Shown piece by piece: positions 7,735 to 16,079 of a DNA stretch of 35,706 bases; position 1 is the stretch's first letter, and each line of letters starts with the position of its first letter. The notes under the pieces were generated by a model. That model was given only the letters and a program-made list of their open reading frames with translations. It was not told the origin of the DNA and did no database searches. The DNA is from Oceanospirillaceae bacterium (GTDB lineage: Bacteria; Pseudomonadota; Gammaproteobacteria; Pseudomonadales; Balneatricaceae): NCBI GenBank assembly GCA_013215375.1, contig JABSRB010000001.1, forward strand, positions 271,630-307,335. The letters are read 5' to 3'. The position numbers were made by a program, and so were the translations under genes.

Positions 7735-9045
7735 CTAAAGCAAAAATTTATCTAAGACAAAGATCACTGCTATCACCACTGTTGTCATGACTAAAGCGTA
7801 GCGAAAGTTCCAGCGCTGTATTTTATGGCTACTCACACCATAGGTGCCTTGTATTGATATATTCATACCGGACAATGGCCCAACTGCTGCACCAATCGCC
7901 CAAGACGCCAAAATAATAAACGCTAACAAACTGGGATCGGGATCCAGAGGCAACACCATTGGCGCGACGATAGAAATGCCTATCAACATATGAAAGCCAA
8001 GCATAGACAAACCAATCATCAACATAAAACACACACTGGCGGCGCTAGCATCAAATACATTAAAGGGGGCAAACCAACTTTGATTAGACAAAATAGCATT
8101 GAGCCCCACGCCAAATACGCCCGCCGATAAAAACAGCACTATCTCGTTTTGCATGTTAGATAATCTTTTTTCAATATGTTGCTGAATAAGTTCTTTTGGA
8201 TTTGCTTTAAAGGCTAAAAACACTAGGCATAACAATGGCGAGCACAAGGTAATAATAAAAAGGATCGACAAATCAGGAAATAAATAATGGATGATAAACA
8301 CTAGCGCCGTCAGTAATGAGGGTAAAAGCAAACTATTGACGCGTAACGGAAAACCATAAAAGAGCGTATCGCTATGACGATACTTAATTTCGAAAAAAGT
8401 AAAACACATCGCCAGCACTGAGATACCGCCGCCAATTAACATCAACAGGGCTAAATTTGCGCTGGGAACATAACTTAATGCCACCGCCATCGCGGCAAAA
8501 AAGGGAGACCAGAACGCCCCACAAGAAAAGCCTCGAGTTAATACCATCAATTGCCCGGGACTAAGTGCCCTATTAGCAGACATCCTATCGGCGTGAATAA
8601 ACACCGAGGACATATTGATCACTGCTCCAAATAAGTGGACACCCAAGAAAGTGCTGATGATAGTGCGATTACCGATAGGCAGGGATTCTTTCTGGCCAAT
8701 TTTTGGCTGGCTAATCATGGTGAGGAAACTCACCCCTGCCAACATCGACACAATAGTCACATTCGCCTCTAGTATCTCCAGCAAAGAAACTCGCTGGTCT
8801 TGTCCATAGGCAATAATACATAAACAGACACCTATACTAACCAAAACCAATGACTGTATGGCATTGCGTGTGCTAATTTTACTGCGTAATTGGTAACTTG
8901 CCAACCAGTAAAGAATACTGGCGATAATGATAGCCGGTGCATAGAGACTGCTGATTAAACTAAAAAAAACACCCAAGAGAACCCAGACCCCAGCGGGTAA
9001 TTGCTGGGTTTTACGCAGGTACTGCACGATTGTCGATAAATTCAT
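7735..9045 (-). CDS. polytopic membrane protein, putative ion or organic-acid transporter
   Basis: About 436 residues and some 11-12 hydrophobic segments, so an inner-membrane protein. Two similar halves are suggested by re-entrant-like motifs: CGAFWSPFFAAMAVALSY in the first and GAAVGPLSGMNISIQGTYG in the second. A long charged loop (about residues 290-310, KANPKELIQQHIEKRLSN) separates them. Length and layout recall the ion-transporter superfamily (DASS, ArsB/NhaD-like), but no diagnostic motif lets me name substrate or family. The start is uncertain: ATG 9045 or GTG 9096, neither with a clear Shine-Dalgarno. A GH43 gene lies about 100 nt upstream on the same strand. A 7-bp AT-rich hairpin (9107-9132) lies between them, so co-transcription is possible but unproven. 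Confidence 0.6.
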   Translation of the reverse strand: MNLSTIVQYLRKTQQLPAGVWVLLGVFFSLISSLYAPAIIIASILYWLASYQLRSKISTRNAIQSLVLVSIGVCLCIIAYGQDQRVSLLEILEANVTIVSMLAGVSFLTMISQPKIGQKESLPIGNRTIISTFLGVHLFGAVINMSSVFIHADRMSANRALSPGQLMVLTRGFSCGAFWSPFFAAMAVALSYVPSANLALLMLIGGGISVLAMCFTFFEIKYRHSDTLFYGFPLRVNSLLLPSLLTALVFIIHYLFPDLSILFIITLCSPLLCLVFLAFKANPKELIQQHIEKRLSNMQNEIVLFLSAGVFGVGLNAILSNQSWFAPFNVFDASAASVCFMLMIGLSMLGFHMLIGISIVAPMVLPLDPDPSLLAFIILASWAIGAAVGPLSGMNISIQGTYGVSSHKIQRWNFRYALVMTTVVIAVIFVLDKFLL

Positions 9046-9149
9046 GGAAAGGTCTTTACAGAATTCTGAAGTTTCCGATTGTACGCGCTCTTGCACTAAT
9101 ATTGTTCGCTATTTTTATTTTATTTAATAGCGACAAAGGTTATGTGGGA

Positions 9150-10166
9150 CTATGGAACATAGGGGTCTATTGTTTTAATAGAGCCATTGTCTAAATGTGT
9201 TAAAGGCGTCATTTTCATGCTGCGCAAATGTGTCACTCCCTTTGACAAACTCGCATCGTGGTAAAACAAATACCATTGATCTTCTATCTGACAGATAGAG
9301 TGGTGAGTAGTCCAGCCCAATACAGGGGTAAGAATGACGCCTTGATAGACGAAGGGGCCATAAGGATTATCGGCAATGGCGTAACAGATAAGATGTGTGT
9401 CGCCGGTAGAGTATGACAGGTAATAAGTACCTTGATGTTTATGCATCCATGGCCCTTCAAAGAAACGCCGACTACTGTCTCCTGCGAGCAACTGGCGTCC
9501 TTGATCATCGACAATGTGAATTTCTCGAACCGTTTCTTTAAGCCCTAACATATCATCGGACAATTGCGCCACACGAGGACCCAAAGCGACTTGATGATCC
9601 GCTCTTAATTCGCTGCTCTGATCATAATCATTTTTCGGGTAGTGTTGTAACTGCCCCCCCCACAAACCTCCCCAATATAGATATTCAGTACCATCATCGT
9701 CACTAAAAGCGGCGGGATCAATTGAGTAGCTGCCTGCTATTGGCTCTGGTTCTGCAACAAATGGGCCCTGTGGGCTATCGCCAACGGCCACGCCTATTTT
9801 AAACAGACCATCGTAGGCACGAGCTGGAAAATAAAAGTAATATTTACCCTTTTTACAGGCAATATCCGGTGCCCACATTTGGCGCTGCGCCCAGGGAACA
9901 TCTTTTACGTCTAATACCACTCCATGATCGACTACTGGCGCATCGGGGTTGTCCATGGAGAAAACATGATAATCATGCATCGCAAAATGATCGCCGTTAT
10001 CATTAAACGCTATCCCCCCCTCAATATCATGGGAGGGGTAAATAAAAATCCGACCATCGAAGACATGTACCGAAGGGTCCGCTGTATAAACGTGCTTAAC
10101 TAGCGCTGTGGAGATTTCTGTTCGTTTAATTTCATCCTGATCAATTTTCGATTCGTCTGAGTTCAT
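9150..10166 (-). CDS. GH43-family glycosidase (arabinosidase/xylosidase type)
   Basis: About 338 residues forming a five-bladed propeller. The catalytic triad is readable: base Asp30 in YTADPSVHV, pKa-tuning Asp150 in SYSIDPAAF, and acid Glu237 in FFEGPWMHK. The WAPDI motif (about 99-102) is also typical. GH43 enzymes remove arabinose or xylose from plant or algal polysaccharide fragments. There is no signal peptide, so it probably acts in the cytoplasm on imported oligosaccharides. ATG 10166 is chosen over the upstream reading to 10226 because AGAGG lies 5 nt before it. The neighbouring membrane protein might be its importer, but that is only positional. Confidence 0.88.
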   Translation of the reverse strand: MNSDESKIDQDEIKRTEISTALVKHVYTADPSVHVFDGRIFIYPSHDIEGGIAFNDNGDHFAMHDYHVFSMDNPDAPVVDHGVVLDVKDVPWAQRQMWAPDIACKKGKYYFYFPARAYDGLFKIGVAVGDSPQGPFVAEPEPIAGSYSIDPAAFSDDDGTEYLYWGGLWGGQLQHYPKNDYDQSSELRADHQVALGPRVAQLSDDMLGLKETVREIHIVDDQGRQLLAGDSSRRFFEGPWMHKHQGTYYLSYSTGDTHLICYAIADNPYGPFVYQGVILTPVLGWTTHHSICQIEDQWYLFYHDASLSKGVTHLRSMKMTPLTHLDNGSIKTIDPYVP

Positions 10167-10194
10167 TACTGCCTCTATGGTCACAAAACTGTTT

Positions 10195-10455
10195 GAGAAA
10201 TTAGGGAAACAGCGAATAAGTCCCAAATGTTCCCTGTGCTTTTTTTATAACGTAAGTCTAAGCGGTTAATACCCATAAACAGGGGCACACTGATCCGCGG
10301 AAGAACGCGAATTGAATGGCTAGTCCTTTACAAGCGTTCTGACAAATCAACAGCAGATGAAACAAGGTTTCATCTCTGTGACCGCTTAGCTTTCTTGAAA
10401 ACGTAAGTACCCTACGGGGCGTACAGGATAGTTCGCTGTTTCCTTAGTTCGAGCA
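10195..10455. repeat. large imperfect palindrome in a 375-nt gene-free gap
   Basis: Nested inverted repeats share one centre near 10321. The outer pair is TTAGGGAAACAGCGAA (from about 10201) with its complement at about 10431-10447. The next pair is CTAAGCGGTTA (10258-10268) with TGACCGCTTAG (10379-10389). The inner pair is AGAACGC (10302-10308) with GCGTTCT (10334-10340). The distances between pairs are nearly equal on both sides, as expected for a decayed long palindrome. A separate 9-bp hairpin with a 3-nt loop lies at 10355-10375. AACGTAAGT occurs as a direct repeat (10249 and 10400). No coding potential is seen. It may be a fold-back or MITE-like element, or a structured RNA. Confidence 0.5.
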
Positions 10456-10541
10456 TAGCGAGATAGCAGCTAGATGGATACGGCGGTAAGATTAGGAATT
10501 GTCCTTTAACGATTGTGTTTTTAAGTTAAGCACTGTGAATT

Positions 10542-10862
10542 TCACTTCATCACCAGCTTTTTCTTAGCCTTCTTTTTCTTTGGAGCTAGTCCCATATCAT
10601 CAAGTGTCATTAATATTTCTGTTTTTCTGTCTCTAGCCACATCTAACCAAGAAATATTTTCTCGTGCACCAATCATGGCATAGATAGAGTTCATCCCTAT
10701 CCCCTTGATAGGCAACAACCTTTTATAGAGCTGGTAGGGGTCTGCTTGCATAAATTCATCTACCGAATAAATTCCAATCTGTGCAAAAATATCTTCGCTT
10801 TTAGGCCCAAAGCCATTTAGATCGCGCAGTCTCTGTATTTTTTTGGGGTAGCTATTTTCCAT
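10542..10862 (-). CDS. TfoX C-terminal-domain-like protein
   Basis: 106 residues. The first 80 resemble the TfoX C-terminal domain alone: RLRDLNGFGPKSEDIFAQIG, then a GIYSVDEFMQ helix, a central YKRLLPIKG and SIYAMIGARENISWLDV. TfoX/Sxy proteins help induce competence genes, but the N-terminal TfoX domain is missing, so a role in competence cannot be assumed. The C-terminus is very basic (PKKKKAKKK), which could aid nucleic-acid binding. The helix-hairpin-helix look of FGPKSE and IKGIGMN fits this. It stands alone, with gaps of about 250 nt upstream and 375 nt downstream. Confidence 0.7.
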   Translation of the reverse strand: MENSYPKKIQRLRDLNGFGPKSEDIFAQIGIYSVDEFMQADPYQLYKRLLPIKGIGMNSIYAMIGARENISWLDVARDRKTEILMTLDDMGLAPKKKKAKKKLVMK

Positions 10863-11111
10863 GGTAGCTCGTTGTTTAATTAAGATATTTGTATTCTATA
10901 TTTATTAATAGCGCGGATAAAACTGTTAGTTTCATTTTGACAAAGGACAACATCCTCTCTATTTCATCACCTAAAAATCTGCACGAGTGGCCGCGATTAT
11001 TACTGACATTCCTATCGGCTATTTATTAACATCACTGTCATAAATGCAGCTAGAAAAAAATACTTACACATGCTTATTGCTGCTGGAATAATAATTTTTT
11101 TTGGTTGGCGA

Positions 11112-12476
11112 TTAAACTTCTGGCTGGTAAATACAACTGCGATTTCGGCCTTGCTGCTTCGCCTGATAGAGCGCAGTATCTGCTGAAACGATCAACTCTG
11201 AGGCGCTATTTTCGCCACAAGGCATTAGCGAGGCAATACCTATGCTTACCGTCACTACGCTGGCGCTACTGGAATATTGATGCTCAATCGCTAAATTTTC
11301 TATAGCGGCGCGCACTTTTTCAGCGAGGATCGCCGCCCCTTCAATATTAGTATTCGCCAGTAAAATAACGAACTCTTCGCCACCGTAACGACAAAATAAA
11401 TCAGAAGCTCTTCTGACTTGAGCTGCGCCCTGCTGTGCTATTTGAATCAGCACTTTATCCCCACCTTGGTGACCATAGTTATCGTTATAGGCTTTAAAGT
11501 GATCCACATCCAACATAATCACACTCAATGGCATCTGATTGCGACGTCCTATACGCCATTGAAGATCAAATTCTTGATCAAATTTTCTTCTGTTGAATAC
11601 GTCGGTTAACCCATCTGTCACACTAATTTCTAGTAATTTTTCCTGCACGGCCTTTCTACTTAGTATTTCACTTTCCAGCCTTTTATTGACTTTTTTAGTT
11701 TCTAAAGCTGAGTTCCTGGCTTCTTCTCGTTTGATGTTTAAGCCGATCAACACCGACATTATGCCTATAAATGAAAGCAACAAAATAGCAATAAGCAGTA
11801 TAAGCGTTTGACGAATAACAGAATTAGCAGAAAGCAAATCCAATTCTATAGGGATGATCACTTCTAATACTCCAGCCACATCTCCCGTCTTCCAGTCACT
11901 TTTAGGTGTATCAGAATGGCTATTATGACAGCCCGTACAACTGTCTCGCATCAGATCAGCCCTGGCATAACGCAGCGATATTTTCCCTTGATACTCTTCA
12001 AATTTGTAGAAAGGACGATGGGGAAATGCCTGCAAAGCTTGCCAGGCATCTTTTGCAAACTTATCTTTAAGCCCGCCGTTTTTCTCTCGCCACGGAAAAG
12101 GATACTCACTGTATAGCCGGCTCGACAGATTACTTTGAGCATCTCCCATAGTATTTCCTAACAGCATGCTAAAAGTTGCAGGTAGTGGAATAGCCGACCT
12201 ATTATTTTTATAATCATGGGTTATCATCATGCCCTGACTCTTTGCTTTCACCACTACTTCAGATGTGTATAAAGACCTAAACTCTGTCAGTACTTGTGAG
12301 TAGACTTTGGCGTTTTTTAAGGCGAGTTCATGGACTTGTTGATTGGCGAGATTATTGAGATAAAAATAAATGATAAGTGCTATTAGACCAAAAAGGCTCC
12401 CTAAATAAAAAGTAGTGCGCACCATTAACCGATCAAAGCCAATTATTTTTTGTTCACTTACGCTCTTGTTGAACAT
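11112..12476 (-). CDS. membrane diguanylate cyclase with haem c-type sensor domain
   Basis: 454 residues. A membrane segment (about 20-41) leads to a periplasmic domain of the DUF3365/Tll0287 kind (about 45-215) bearing CTGCH (Cys180, Cys183, His184), a covalent haem c site. A second membrane segment (about 222-247) and a short coiled stretch precede the GGDEF domain (about 285-450). The active site is GGEEF (365-369). The inhibitory RxxD site is intact (R356, D359). The protein should make c-di-GMP in response to redox state or a gas ligand at the haem; the signal is inferred. ATG 12476 has a G-rich ribosome site just upstream. It is monocistronic in this view. Confidence 0.9.
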   Translation of the reverse strand: MFNKSVSEQKIIGFDRLMVRTTFYLGSLFGLIALIIYFYLNNLANQQVHELALKNAKVYSQVLTEFRSLYTSEVVVKAKSQGMMITHDYKNNRSAIPLPATFSMLLGNTMGDAQSNLSSRLYSEYPFPWREKNGGLKDKFAKDAWQALQAFPHRPFYKFEEYQGKISLRYARADLMRDSCTGCHNSHSDTPKSDWKTGDVAGVLEVIIPIELDLLSANSVIRQTLILLIAILLLSFIGIMSVLIGLNIKREEARNSALETKKVNKRLESEILSRKAVQEKLLEISVTDGLTDVFNRRKFDQEFDLQWRIGRRNQMPLSVIMLDVDHFKAYNDNYGHQGGDKVLIQIAQQGAAQVRRASDLFCRYGGEEFVILLANTNIEGAAILAEKVRAAIENLAIEHQYSSSASVVTVSIGIASLMPCGENSASELIVSADTALYQAKQQGRNRSCIYQPEV

Positions 12477-12610
12477 AAAGCCCCCACCATCAATTTACAC
12501 TTAAATTAACCGCTTCTGTCTGCGCCACTTAGCCTCTGTGTAAGACTTACATTTTTTACCCTGTTTAAGATTATCGACATCTCAGCAAAAAATATACTTT
12601 CCTATAAACA

Positions 12611-14014
12611 TTAAGATTTTATATTAACCCTTGGATACTTAGCCACTTTCAAAAATGAAACCCTCACCAACAGCCCCAAAGATCCCTCTCCCTCCGACAG
12701 CTCTATGCGAGCATCGTGATTAAGAGCAATTTCACGGGCGATATCTAAGCCTAATCCACAGCCCTCTCCACTGCGTTCATCTAAACGAACAAATCTTTCA
12801 AATACTTTTTGCCGCGATGCAGCGGGGATTCCCGGCCCATTATCCTCGACTTCAAAGACTATATTCCCATCAATTTCACAGATGCGCACTGATATAATAT
12901 CGCCACCGTAGTGCAGTGCATTTTCAATCAAATTCGACATCATTTCTTTGACTTGAAATTCACTGCCCATTAGCTGGGCATCATCCAAATAAGTTTCAAA
13001 ACCCAAGTCTTTATCTTGGTTTATAAAACGGGTTACCCAACTTAAGGTAAGTGATTTTGCAAGCGCTACAAGATCAAACGGCTGTGACTGGTTAGCGCCT
13101 TTAGGGTTACTGCGCACGCTGGTCAAACTCAATAATTGTTTGGCTAATCTTGAGGTCTGTTTAGTGCCTTTTAAGATATTACTCAATGCCTGTCTAAGAG
13201 GAATTTCACCTTTTTCGCGCTGCGCTAATTCGGCCTCCGCTTGCAAGGCAGCTAGTGGAGTGCGCAATTGGTGCGAGGCATTAGAAATAAAACGCCGCTG
13301 ACTTTCAATACTATCGTCTAGGCGATAAAGTAAATTATTCAGAGCAAAAACGACATCTTCTAGCTCAGCAGGCATTTTTTTATTGATAGGCCGTAAGTCT
13401 TGGTAAGAACGTTTTTGAATTGAAGCGCTTAATCTGGTTAAGGGCGCTAAGCCACGATTTACCCCGATAATAGCCAGCAGAGTCGCCAGCAAAATGACCA
13501 ACGTAATACGTAGTGCTGACTGCAACACCGCTTTAACCAGTAGGCTCTCTCTCTCAGTGCGGGTCTGTGCCACCCGTACTTGCACCCAACCGTTGATTTC
13601 CTCCCCTTCAATTAAAAACTTTATCGCCATCATGCGCATATCTACGCCTTCAAAACTAGCATTGTAAAACAGCGGTAAACCACCTGACACATGGCTGCCT
13701 AGCGGCGGATGTGGTAATTCGGCATGACCGGTTATAAAGCTATTATCTGGACCTATTACTTGATAGATCAGTTTCTCGTTAGTGGAGAAACTTAATAGTT
13801 CTATCACTTGATCGGAAAGTAGATCGCCGCCACTTTGTACCACGGAATCGGAGATCGACCAGGCGAGAGCAACCATCATTCTATCGTGAATTTCCTCAAT
13901 GGATTTTCTGGCACTAAAGTAAGACTCTGCCACTAAAGCAATTGCCATAATAACCAAGGGCACTATCAGCCATAATAGCAACCGACTTTTAAGGGAGACA
14001 GAATTATCTCTCAC
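12611..14014 (-). CDS. tctE: TctE-like sensor histidine kinase
   Basis: About 467 residues. Membrane segments lie at about 12-33 and 170-187, enclosing a periplasmic sensor. HAMP-like residues precede the H-box FISNASHQLRTPLAAL, whose His is residue 250 counted from the upstream TTG. The ATPase domain has NLIENALHYG (N box), DNGPGIP and GCGLGLDIA. TctE kinases sense tri- or dicarboxylates and phosphorylate TctD. The reading can begin at TTG 14020 or GTG 14014. I prefer the GTG because it overlaps the tctD stop as GTGA, a usual sign of coupled translation. The pair is divergent from the TTT transport operon it presumably controls. Confidence 0.88.
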   Translation of the reverse strand: MRDNSVSLKSRLLLWLIVPLVIMAIALVAESYFSARKSIEEIHDRMMVALAWSISDSVVQSGGDLLSDQVIELLSFSTNEKLIYQVIGPDNSFITGHAELPHPPLGSHVSGGLPLFYNASFEGVDMRMMAIKFLIEGEEINGWVQVRVAQTRTERESLLVKAVLQSALRITLVILLATLLAIIGVNRGLAPLTRLSASIQKRSYQDLRPINKKMPAELEDVVFALNNLLYRLDDSIESQRRFISNASHQLRTPLAALQAEAELAQREKGEIPLRQALSNILKGTKQTSRLAKQLLSLTSVRSNPKGANQSQPFDLVALAKSLTLSWVTRFINQDKDLGFETYLDDAQLMGSEFQVKEMMSNLIENALHYGGDIISVRICEIDGNIVFEVEDNGPGIPAASRQKVFERFVRLDERSGEGCGLGLDIAREIALNHDARIELSEGEGSLGLLVRVSFLKVAKYPRVNIKS

Positions 14015-14676
14015 TGGCAATTCAACATGTAGCCTAGGCCTCGCACGGTGTGAATTTTCACATCTGCGCCGCTAATCTTTTTTCGTACCCTAGATATATA
14101 TATTTCAATAGCCGACATGTTAACGTCATCGTCAATACCAAATATCTTCTCAAAGATGACCTCCTTGGGCACTACTTGGGCACTATTACTGATTAACACT
14201 TCTAACACACTGCGCTCGCGTGGTGTCAACTGCAGCACTTCGCCTTTCAGCGTAAAAGCGCGCATATTGGTATCAAACATCAACTCGCCAAGCTCAATGG
14301 TTAAATTGCGCTTACTTTGATGACGGCGCAATAGTGCCCTGATCCGCGCCTCCAATTCCACCAGCTCAAACGGCTTAGTTAAATAGTCATCAGCGCCGTG
14401 ATCTAAGCCCATCACTCTGTCTTCAACTTCCGCTCGCGCGGTGAGCACGAGTACCGGAGACACACCACCGCTCTCTCTAAATCCTTTCAGGACTTGCAAG
14501 CCATCCACAGAGGGCAAATTTAAATCTAACACTAATAAATCATAGGATTCCGATTGCAAAATCTGTTTTGCCTGCAAGCCATCTGTGATCAGATCCACGG
14601 CATGGCCCATTTGTTTTATTGCCCTGTTGATGGCACTACCCAGTTCAGGGTGATCTTCTACCACTAATATTCTCAT
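14011..14676 (-). CDS. tctD: TctD-like OmpR-family response regulator
   Basis: About 221 residues from ATG 14676, the usual start (MRILVVEDHPELG) for this family. A longer in-frame reading to ATG 14712 adds 12 residues of low value. The receiver domain has acidic pocket ED (7-8), phospho-acceptor Asp51 in LVLDLNLP, the Thr in LVLTARAE and Lys in LTKPFE. The C-terminal winged helix has the transactivation-loop region LTPRERSVLEVL and ends HTVRGLGYML. It overlaps tctE by 4 nt. It faces tctC across a 234-nt gap with palindromes suited to regulator binding. I see no clear Shine-Dalgarno at either start. Confidence 0.9.
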   Translation of the reverse strand: MRILVVEDHPELGSAINRAIKQMGHAVDLITDGLQAKQILQSESYDLLVLDLNLPSVDGLQVLKGFRESGGVSPVLVLTARAEVEDRVMGLDHGADDYLTKPFELVELEARIRALLRRHQSKRNLTIELGELMFDTNMRAFTLKGEVLQLTPRERSVLEVLISNSAQVVPKEVIFEKIFGIDDDVNMSAIEIYISRVRKKISGADVKIHTVRGLGYMLNCQ

Positions 14677-14728
14677 TAATAAATCATACTGATTTTTTGA
14701 ATTTATAGACATCGATTTTATATTTAAC

Positions 14729-14743
14729 CAGATTTCTAATCTG
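14729..14743. promoter_or_regulatory. palindrome upstream of tctD, candidate operator
   Basis: CAGATT and AATCTG form a perfect inverted repeat around TCT. It lies about 50 nt before the tctD start in the divergent tctD-tctC control region. Binding by TctD is a guess from position. Confidence 0.35.
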
Positions 14744-14824
14744 CTGATGATTTGTTATCTTTATTAGATCGACAATTTCCATGCACTGAAAGCTGAATGA
14801 AAGGTTGTGAATATATTATCTATC

Positions 14825-14840
14825 GATGGGTACACCCATC
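14825..14840. promoter_or_regulatory. palindrome upstream of tctC, candidate operator
   Basis: GATGGGT and ACCCATC are a perfect 7-bp inverted repeat around AC, about 70 nt before the tctC ATG. A second small hairpin (CTCGG/CCGAG) follows at about 14845-14862. Either could be an operator or a leader structure of the transport operon. Confidence 0.4.
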
Positions 14841-14910
14841 ATGACTCGGCAATGAACCCCGAGGCATTCCATATAAAAAAAATAGCAAAACCCAAGTGGA
14901 GATTTCACCA

Positions 14911-15999
14911 ATGTTTTCAAAATTAGTTAACAATTTATCGATTGCACTAGTGTGTGTGGCTAGTACCGGCGCCATGGTAGGTAATGCCTACGCCGCTGAC
15001 TTTTCCGGTAAACGTATCGAATGGACCGTACCTTTCAAAGAAGGCGGTGGCTCTGATCGCTGGGCGAGATTCTACGCGCCATTATTAAGTGACGCACTAC
15101 CGGGCAACCCTGTTATCGTGGTAAAAAACGTACCTGGTGGTGGCTCAACGAAAGGCGCTAATCAATTTGCTGTTCGCGCCAAGCCTAATGGTTTAGCCAT
15201 TTTAGGCACTTCTGCTTCTACTCAGTTCCCTTTCCTACTAGGTGACAAACGCGTTAGATATGACTATAAGGATTGGAATGTGGTACTGGCAACTGCAACA
15301 GGCGGTGTCTTTTATGCCTCCTCAGAGCTGGGTGTAAACTCAGTTGCCGAACTGGCTAAACTGCAAGGTATCACGCTAAAGTATGGCTCCCAAGGGGCTA
15401 CGTCTATCGATCTAATCACCTTGCTCTCGTTAAAAATGCTCGATATTGATGTGAAAGCCGTCTTTGGTATGAAAGGGCGTGGTTCAGCTCGTCTGGCTTT
15501 TGAAAGAGGCGAAGTGAATATCGATTTTCAAACCTCTTCTGGTTTCTTGAAAAAAACCATGCCACTGGTTAAGGAAGGCAAGGCTATTCCACTGATGTCT
15601 TGGGGCGCGTTAAACGCCGCAGGCGATGTGGTACGTGACCCGACGTTCCCTGATTTGCCTAGCTTTCCTGAAGTCTACGAGCAAATCCATGGTAAGAAAC
15701 CTGCCGGCGAAGCGTGGAATGCTTGGAAAGCTTTTTTCAGTGCGGGATTTCCTGGCCAGAAAATGGTCTTTCTTCCCAAAGGTACATCACAAGATATCAT
15801 CGATACCTACACTGAAGCATTTAAGCGTGTGATCTCTCACCCCGATTTCGCAGCAAGAGCGCACCAGACACTCGGTACTTACCCACAGTTTACCGCCCAA
15901 GCGGCACAAGATGTGAAAAACATCGCCACTACGGTTCCCAAAACCGCACGTGAATATGTGCAGAATTGGTTAACTGACACCTATCACGTTAAGTTCTAA
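14911..15999 (+). CDS. tctC: TctC-type periplasmic substrate-binding protein of a TTT transporter
   Basis: About 362 residues. A signal peptide (1-28; basic start, hydrophobic core, AYA-AD cleavage) sends it to the periplasm. The mature chain opens with IEWTVPFKEGGGSDRWAR, the TctC (Bug) signature in which backbone groups of the first loops hold the carboxylates. It delivers the ligand to TctAB. The ligand is unknown; a polycarboxylate fits the isomerase encoded downstream. ATG 14911 is chosen over GTG 14896 because GGAG lies about 9 nt before it and the signal peptide then starts normally. It is the first gene of the tctC-tctAB-galD-like operon. Confidence 0.9.
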   Translation: MFSKLVNNLSIALVCVASTGAMVGNAYAADFSGKRIEWTVPFKEGGGSDRWARFYAPLLSDALPGNPVIVVKNVPGGGSTKGANQFAVRAKPNGLAILGTSASTQFPFLLGDKRVRYDYKDWNVVLATATGGVFYASSELGVNSVAELAKLQGITLKYGSQGATSIDLITLLSLKMLDIDVKAVFGMKGRGSARLAFERGEVNIDFQTSSGFLKKTMPLVKEGKAIPLMSWGALNAAGDVVRDPTFPDLPSFPEVYEQIHGKKPAGEAWNAWKAFFSAGFPGQKMVFLPKGTSQDIIDTYTEAFKRVISHPDFAARAHQTLGTYPQFTAQAAQDVKNIATTVPKTAREYVQNWLTDTYHVKF

Positions 16000-16009
16000 G
16001 CATCACTTC

Positions 16010-16043
16010 GCGGGCTCTTTTTAGCTAACTTCAAACAGCCCGC
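16010..16043 (+). promoter_or_regulatory. intra-operon hairpin between tctC and tctAB
   Basis: GCGGGCT and AGCCCGC form a 7-bp GC-rich stem around a 20-nt loop. No T run follows the stem, so it is probably not a full terminator. Such hairpins after a binding-protein gene often stabilise its mRNA and lower output of the permease genes. Confidence 0.45.
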
Positions 16044-16079
16044 TCATCTATTTGTAAATTCAAATCTCAGGTTTCTATT

